Source: Sialis fuliginosa (lineage: Eukaryota > Arthropoda > Insecta > Megaloptera > Sialidae). From it: DNA of 64,000 nt. Both the position numbers and the translations under genes were made by a program. The stretch covers positions 34,112,267 to 34,176,266 of the forward strand of contig OY540809.1 in assembly GCA_961205875.1 (NCBI GenBank), given 5' to 3'. A model generated the notes under the pieces. It searched no databases and was not told the origin of the DNA. It was given only the letters and a program-made list of their open reading frames with translations. Shown piece by piece: positions 58,712 to 64,000 of this stretch; the stretch's first letter is position 1; the number at the start of each line of letters is the position of its first letter.

Positions 58712-60494
58712 TGAAATTAGAAATCAAAATTTTAACATTGATTTTGAAAACATTTTTTTTCTTAACCCATATTGTGTTATATATCATTGCAATCGGCGTG
58801 AAGTATAGGTCAATTAAATCAGCTTCCAGAGTTTTCCACAAATTTTCCATCAGGGTTTTTCGACCAATTTTTGAAAATTAGCTGTAATTTCAAAACAAGT
58901 AGACATATCTCAATAAAATTTGGTATTTTTAAAGTCTATATAAATAGTACAATTGTGCCAAATTTCATGAAAATCTGAGACGGTAAGGTAAATTTTTCAT
59001 TAAAAATGTGTTATTGGGTATATTTAAAAGAAATATTTTATTTTATAAGGAAATAACTGTTATATAATCATTCTATATGTATATATTTTATTTATAATTA
59101 TAATAATAGTAGTATATATAGGCTGTGATTTGAAAAATTTACAAATAACTTTTTGTCTAGGCCTAAGATGGATAATTTTAGATTAATTTTAATGATAAAT
59201 GTTCAAAATGGTTTCTCTTATTTCTTATTAATAAACAGAGTCTGTTTTGACACTCATGATAAATAAATATTTCTCTAGAAATAACGCATATTCTCGAATA
59301 AAGGATTTAAATATTTTTTACTTCCATGTTATGAAAGAAATGGAAGTATTGTATTACCGTAGAAAAATTATGTTCGAGATAAAAGCAGATTCTGATTGTA
59401 CTATCTTCAAAACGTAAAAAAAGTTGGTTTCCGCATGGTGACTGTGCGTGTGTCTGTCTGCCTGTGTGGTTTTGGAAATATTCGAAATTTTGTACCTATT
59501 ATCTCACCAATTTTGAACTGATAGTTCAATCGAACCGAAATTACATTTATTATATTATATTATTTTATGTATAGATCCAAAGCAGCCACTGAAAGGTGTG
59601 AAAAAACACCCTCAAAATTTAAATATAACTAAAATATTATGAAATATGGATGTCATGTATCGTTAATTTTTATTATGTTTTGTCTTCAGACCCATTTTGA
59701 ATGTTAAATTAAAATTAAATTATTTCAATATTTTCACGTAGTTATTACTAAATCTTCTATTCAAAAATAAAATATTGGACATTACCAGAGAAACATTTAA
59801 TTATGTTTGTCGAGTTTTAACACAATTTTAGTACAATTTTTCTTTGTAAATACCTATATATATTTTATACGCATGTATTATTAAAAAATGGGCTGGGTTT
59901 TTGAAAAAAAACAGGGGTTTGCCAATCCTGCTAATACTGAATAAAAATTAGATCTACTAGCATTTGAATTATGTATATATAATAAAAATATGAGATTCTA
60001 AATGATACATATAAATAATATATAAATAATGTAATTATTTTCAAATAAATTGCTTTATTTTATAGTTTCATTTAAAATAAATAATATAAGATTGAATATA
60101 TTTAGAATATTATAAATTATACTAGATATGAATTCTGTTATGTCAATATTATTCAAATAAATGTGTGATTATATCATAGAAGTATAATACAACTAGAAAG
60201 ATAGCTATTATAGTGCAAAGCGAGAGAAAAGAATTAAACATAAAGTAAAAGCAAATTAATGCCTTTTTGTAGGATCCCTAATTGTTTTAAGCTGCACATG
60301 GTTTTTGTTTTTATAAAAAATAAATTGCTAAAATCCATAGATAACATAATAGAATACATAACAGACTGGAAATACCTCATAGAAAGATTATTTTGTTTTA
60401 TTTTTGTTTATAAGCAAATTCTTAACACCGATTATAACATTTTCAAATAACCTATACTGCACATTTAATGTTTGGGTAAAAAGAATATCTTCAA
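58712..60494. other. AT-rich; TGTGTCTGTCTGCCTGTG repeat piece at 59449
   Basis: 59330-59520 resembles the TCTGTCTG-headed repeats at 6.0 and 44.56 kb, with GGAAGTATTGTATTACCGTA. The rest shows nothing. Confidence 0.35.
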
Positions 60495-61546
60495 TATACA
60501 GGGTGGTCCGGTTTTGGATACAGATATTTTAAGAGCTGATTCTTTGGCTCAAATGAGTAAAAAATTGTATGGGAAGGTGGGGTCTATGTTCAACACCTTC
60601 TGAGTTAATGTTTAAAAACTTCCTTCAGAGTAGTAGTAACTTCTAAAGTAACGTAACTAGAGCAACCACAATGAGCGAGTTTTATAGGTAATTAACTAAC
60701 GTATTTTTCAGTATTAGCGTTATTGCTAGCCATGTTTCCAGTTCAGAGTTATAATCAAAAAATATATTTATTTTTTTGAAATTTTTTATGAAAATGAGAT
60801 TTTTCTCCAAAAGTACCTATAATATGTGGTATTTTTTATCATTATTTTGGTGTATCCTAATGTTACCTACAAATTCACTTCACAAAGTTTGGATCTGGGT
60901 CTTACAGTTATAAATTTATCTAAATAATATTCAAAGTGACTATTTTGCTACCTACCTTATTAAATGAAAGTCATAATTTTTTTATTTATACATAATTAGT
61001 TTTAAAATTATGTAAATTAACATTAACAATAAAATAATTTAATTATAGACAAAAAAATAGGGTAGGTAGCAAAATAGTAACTTTGGGGATTATTTAGATA
61101 AATTTATAACTGGAAAACTGTAAGATCCAGGTCCAAACTTGGTATAGTGAATTTGTAGGTAACATTAGGATACACCAAAATAATGATAAAAAATACCACA
61201 TATTATAGGTACTTTTGGAGAAAAATCTCATTTTCATAAAAATTTTGAAAAAAATAAATATATTTTTTGACTTTGATGAGCAATAACTCTGAACTGGAAA
61301 CACGACTAGCAATAACGCTAATACTGAAAAATACGTTAGTTAATTACCTATGAAACTGGCTCATTGTGGTTGCTCTAGTTACGTTATATTAGAAGTTACT
61401 ACTACTCTGAAGGAAGTTTTTAAACATCCTGTAGCTCAGAAGGTGTTGAACATAGACCCCACCTTCCCGTACAATTTTTTACTCACAATGAGCCAAAGAA
61501 TCAGCTCTTAAAATTAAAATAATTTGTTTATTTAAAATATCTGTAT
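60495..61546. repeat. 1.05-kb palindrome, ACAGGGTGG end
   Basis: The left end is ATACAGGGTGGTCCGGTTTT; the mirrored right arm ends at ATCTGTAT (61546), lacking the outermost 20 bp. Arms to about 60990 and from about 61045 (shared CACCTTCTGAG, GCTCATTGTGGTTGCTCTAG). The 72-codon frame at 61094 is a symmetry product. Confidence 0.85.
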
Positions 61547-62082
61547 ATGTTTATAGGTGAATAAAAACATAAAACTATTAATGTGATGAGAAAATATTTT
61601 CTACAAAGACTAACAAAATTTACTGGGGATTACTTATCTCAGCATAACTATCTCATTTTTTATGACGTCATACAACTAACAATAAGATATATCTTCATCG
61701 ACCTGTATTTTTTATTATAGTAACCCCCAATCAGACCCCAGCATTTGCTATTTAACAAAGAAGAATTCGGGCTTAAGTCGTTTTTAATTTTTTAACATTT
61801 ATATTAAAATCTCATACATTTGTACCTACTGTAAAATTTTTAGAAAAATAATTCTGAAAATTAGATTTTAATCATAATTAAATGTAACCAATGTTCAGTT
61901 TTTAAATCAATTTTCTCGAATTTTACAGTGCAGATGTATGTAAGTATAATAGTTTATATAGATGTAAATAAAGTATAAATAACTAATTAATGGTATCATA
62001 AAAAATATATAGTACTACTTAACAATAGGTCGATGATGTTTTATCAATGAAATATTAAATATGTAATCACATAAAAAAGAAT
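61547..62082. other. no recognised feature
   Basis: AT-rich intron 1 DNA. Confidence 0.3.
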
Positions 62083-62870
62083 ATAGGCTGGGGTATTTAA
62101 AATATTACAGATTTTTATCTCAAAACCATCGCATATTTGAAAAAATATATAAACCAAAAAATATTTGGATGTAAAGGGGTAATTGAATAGTAATATTTAT
62201 TTGTTATTTTATCGTGGCTTTCAAGGTTATTTAATAGTCAACATAATTTTTTAAATAAGAATCTATAGTTTTTATTTAGTCAAAAAACACGAATCTTTTA
62301 TTGAAAACTTTTTTTTAACAACCTAAACTTTACAGGATATCTAACTAAATAATTTTGAGGTTTTAAACATTCAAGAATATTTTACTCAGAAATCATATTT
62401 AGTAAAAAAGTATAAGATACAAAAAAATGTTTATTTTGGTCAATATAATTTGAAGAATTATTCTAGAACTTTTTTTAACATTTCGTATTTTTTTTTGTTT
62501 TTGTTTAAATAAAATAAACAGAAAAGTTTAAAAATTTTAAAAATAATTCATCAAGTTTTATTAGACCAAAATAAACAGTTTTTCTATCTTGTAAAATTTT
62601 CTTCTAAAATTTAATTCTTGAAAGCCCAAAATCTCGAATAATTTTGTTAGATATCTTGGAATGTTTAGTTTGTTAAAAAAATAAAAACTATAAATTCCTA
62701 TTTAAAAAAATGACGTTGACCTTCAAATATCTTTGAAGACCATGTTAAAATAACAAATAAATATTACTATTCGATTACCCCCTCACAACCAAACATTTTT
62801 AGGTCTAAACATTTTTATCAAATATGCGATGGTTCTGAGATAAAAATCTGTAATATCTGTTCCAAATAAT
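62083..62870. repeat. family H palindrome, compact copy
   Basis: Left start ATAGGCTGGGGTATTT is a diverged ACAGGGTGGGACATTT end. Arms 62101-62440 and 62500-62856 mirror (ACAGATTTTTATCTCA, AGTAATATTTATTTGTTA) and match the 47172-49187 copy. Ends about 110 bp from the exon 1 donor of FucTA. Confidence 0.8.
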
Positions 62871-62979
62871 TTTCCAATAAATGTTTTTTTGTGTAATATT
62901 TCAACTTATATATTTAACAAACTAGAAGCAAAATACATCAATAGCGGTTAAAGGAAATTCAATCCAAATTAAAATTTAC

Positions 62980-63203
62980 CGATCACGTATTATATCATAC
63001 AATCCTCGCCTTTTATTTAACTCGAAATCTTCACCAGCTATTTCTTCTTTGAGCGGTATCACCGTGGGTCCGCCGCCACCAGCACTACCTAACCCCACGG
63101 AAGTAGGCCAATCGCGCTGTCGCACGTTGATAACGAGTAATACGACGCTGGCGCCAGCCACCAGGTACAGGAAACAACGGCGCGGTGAAATCCGGGGCGC
63201 CAT
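62980..63203 (-). CDS. FucTA: FucTA exon 1: start codon and membrane anchor
   Basis: Codes for residues 1-74 plus two bases of codon 75. The start reads CACGATGGCG, with A at -3 and G at +4, a strong start context. Basic residues (RISPRR) come before a hydrophobic run, FLYLVAGASVVLLVINV, which gives the type II topology (cytosolic N-terminus, Golgi-lumen catalytic domain). A glycine-rich stretch GSAGGGGP begins the stem. The exon ends IRD-CG with donor GTAAAT; CG plus the first G of exon 2 makes Arg75. CpG-rich compared with its surroundings, as expected of a first exon. Confidence 0.88.
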
Positions 63204-63357
63204 CGTGATTGCAGTCGGTGGGCGGCTATGGTATATGACTCGTGCAATCCATACTCGTGTATGTGGTCTGCAGCCCGACGTTTACGAGCGTTTGAGACAT
63301 TGTGGTTGTCACAGGATTACTGAAAATCAAATTAAAAAAATTAAATTAATTAATAAA
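63204..63357 (-). promoter_or_regulatory. presumed 5' leader of FucTA
   Basis: The 150 bp upstream of the FucTA ATG, GC-richer than average up to about 63310 (GTAAACGTCGGGCTGCAG on the minus strand). No TATA or initiator could be assigned with confidence. The plus-strand open frame here is a shadow. Confidence 0.3.
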
Positions 63358-63436
63358 TACATGCACCAGTTATGGCTGCTATAAGAGCAATTTTTTTGGA
63401 TTAATGGGATTGTTTTTTGTAATTTAACTCATGATA
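63358..63436 (+). repeat. family C MITE fragment
   Basis: About 80 bp of the family C left end: TGCACCAGTTATGGCTGC, GGATTAATGGGATTG and TTTTTTGTAATT. It is cut off where a different end, GGTACCTGCGG, begins at 63439. It lies 155 bp upstream of the FucTA start codon, so in the presumed 5' region. Confidence 0.65.
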
Positions 63437-63438
63437 AG

Positions 63439-63952
63439 GTACCTGCGGCAAATAAGGCCCAGGGTGTAATAGGCTCATATAAAAAAAGAACACATTTGCA
63501 ATAGTTGGATCGGTCTGGATTTTTATATACACATAGAAGGTACTTATACAAAGCTAACTACACACCGACTAATCTCTCGCCGCTCTAACTTTTCGGTACC
63601 TCTGAGTTTGTTGCGAGAGATGGTGACGAATGCTCAATTTTATAAAAACAACCAACAAATAATCTTAATTTTTGTTAAATTTTTTTATGTATTATATGTT
63701 TCTTGTTTGTTCAGGTAATAGTTCGATCCTTAAAGTTTATGATAAAAAGTTAATTTCTATTATTTTTGAGTTTTTGCTTTATAAAATAAAATAAAATATA
63801 TCGTAGTACCTTAGAGATTATCAGGCCCACCAAATTTAAGATTGGATTTTTTATTATTTATTACAATTTATGGTCACATATTTTGTTCTAGATTGGTATA
63901 TCATTTTTGTTTACTAATAGTTCTATAAAAAATCATTTACAACGAAGAAATA
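63439..63952 (+). mobile_element. candidate left end of a pogo/jerky-like transposon
   Basis: Starts GGTACCTGCGGCAAATAAGG followed by CCCAGGGTGTAATAGGC, which looks like a DNA-transposon terminus. A possible HTH-protein start follows at 63953. The right end is outside the window, so this is an inference from one end and a short frame. Confidence 0.3.
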
Positions 63953-64000
63953 ATGTGGTCTGGCGAGAGTTTAGCAGCTGCTATGGATGCAGCATCGGCA
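63929..64000 (+). CDS. possible start of a pogo/psq-type HTH protein (cut by window end)
   Basis: An open frame from 63929 with an ATG at 63953 runs off the window: MWSGESLAAAMDAASA. The spacing W..E.L..A...A resembles the first helix of the psq/CENP-B-like DNA-binding domain at the start of pogo/jerky-type transposases. The region before it starts with a candidate transposon end (GGTACCTGCGGCAAATAAGG at 63439). Only 16 codons are visible after the ATG, so this is weak; a chance open frame is possible. Confidence 0.3.

Larger units (their letters stand above)
22955..63203 (-). other. FucTA: FucTA gene, full coding span (7 exons)
   Basis: Gene for a Golgi type II membrane enzyme of CAZy family GT10 that moves fucose from GDP-fucose in alpha-1,3 linkage to the innermost GlcNAc of N-glycans, giving the insect anti-HRP epitope (family knowledge). 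Seven exons splice at GT-AG sites with agreeing phases into 564 codons plus TGA. Residues about 10-27 are the membrane anchor, 28-220 a low-complexity stem, 221-288 the N-terminal GT10 domain, and 289-514 the catalytic domain with VFNWTSTYRRDSD, KVAWFVSNCGARNNRLQY and YKFYLAFENSNCRDYITEK. The C-terminus has NEWWRGGGVC. Insect FucTA proteins are roughly 450-560 residues, so it looks full length. Introns are about 10.5, 13.0, 3.8, 1.25, 0.9 and 9.1 kb and hold nearly all the repeats described here. The exons are much richer in G+C than the introns. I see no stops or missing key residues. The 5' and 3' UTR ends are not defined. Confidence 0.93.

Noticed and set aside
58663-58881. 72-codon frame starting at the right end of the 2.8-kb palindrome
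   Set aside because: Its first codons lie in the palindrome terminus and the rest in AT-rich DNA with no known domain.
63049-63384. 111-codon plus-strand frame over FucTA exon 1
   Set aside because: Antisense shadow of a GC-rich exon with a clear minus-strand start and family match.
1-64000. LTR retroelements, endogenous viruses, Polintons
   Set aside because: No direct long terminal repeats, primer-binding sites, or protease, integrase, capsid, envelope or polymerase-type frames were recognised; the long repeats seen are inverted.
1-64000. tRNA, rRNA or snRNA genes
   Set aside because: No A/B-box pair with cloverleaf, and no rRNA-like conserved text, was found on reading both strands.

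Overview
The window is AT-rich eukaryotic DNA from an arthropod, most probably an insect. It carries one recognisable host gene on the minus strand, spread over about 40 kb with small GC-richer exons and large repeat-filled introns. The protein is a glycoprotein 3-alpha-L-fucosyltransferase A (FucTA, GT10 family). Species is not determinable from what I can see; the FucTA type, GTCCGTCC-headed repeats and mariner/hAT content fit an insect with a large genome.

Gene layout (minus strand, high to low coordinate): exon 1 62980-63203 (start codon, type II membrane anchor), exon 2 52037-52473 (stem), exon 3 38814-39016 (N-terminal GT10 domain), exon 4 34763-35035, exon 5 33362-33516 and exon 6 32193-32444 (catalytic domain), exon 7 22955-23105 (C-terminus, TGA). 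All six introns are GT-AG, all phases agree, and the spliced frame is 564 codons plus stop with no internal stop. Everything below 22.9 kb is downstream of the gene. At the right edge a few codons resembling the start of a pogo/psq-type helix-turn-helix protein begin at 63953, behind a candidate transposon terminus.

The rest is dense in non-autonomous DNA elements. The most striking are long palindromes (0.6-2.8 kb, arms 0.2-1.4 kb) at 3.8-7.3, 7.3-8.9, 13.2-14.5, 20.1-21.0, 29.3-30.8, 34.0-34.6, 37.6-38.4, 46.1-46.8, 47.2-49.2, 49.5-50.9, 55.9-58.7, 60.5-61.5 and 62.1-62.9 kb. Many carry an ACAGGGTG-like terminus. There are also hAT-like elements (one with an exact 8-bp target duplication), a broken mariner with 28-bp inverted ends and TA duplications, a pogo-like MITE, a MITE family in five or six copies with GGTACTGGCACCAGT ends, two families with GTCCGTCCGTCC heads and ~290-bp internal tandem units, a retroposon-like family in three copies, a LINE RNase H fragment, and two possible hammerhead-ribozyme cores. 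Several insertions can be ordered because empty or intact paralogous copies exist in the same window.

The most interesting item is a 42-codon cysteine-rich, metallothionein-like reading frame with a poly(A) signal (48200-48340), lying in the loop and one arm of an inverted repeat that itself sits at the centre of a larger palindrome. No LTR retroelement, Polinton, viral, rRNA, tRNA or CRISPR feature was recognised.
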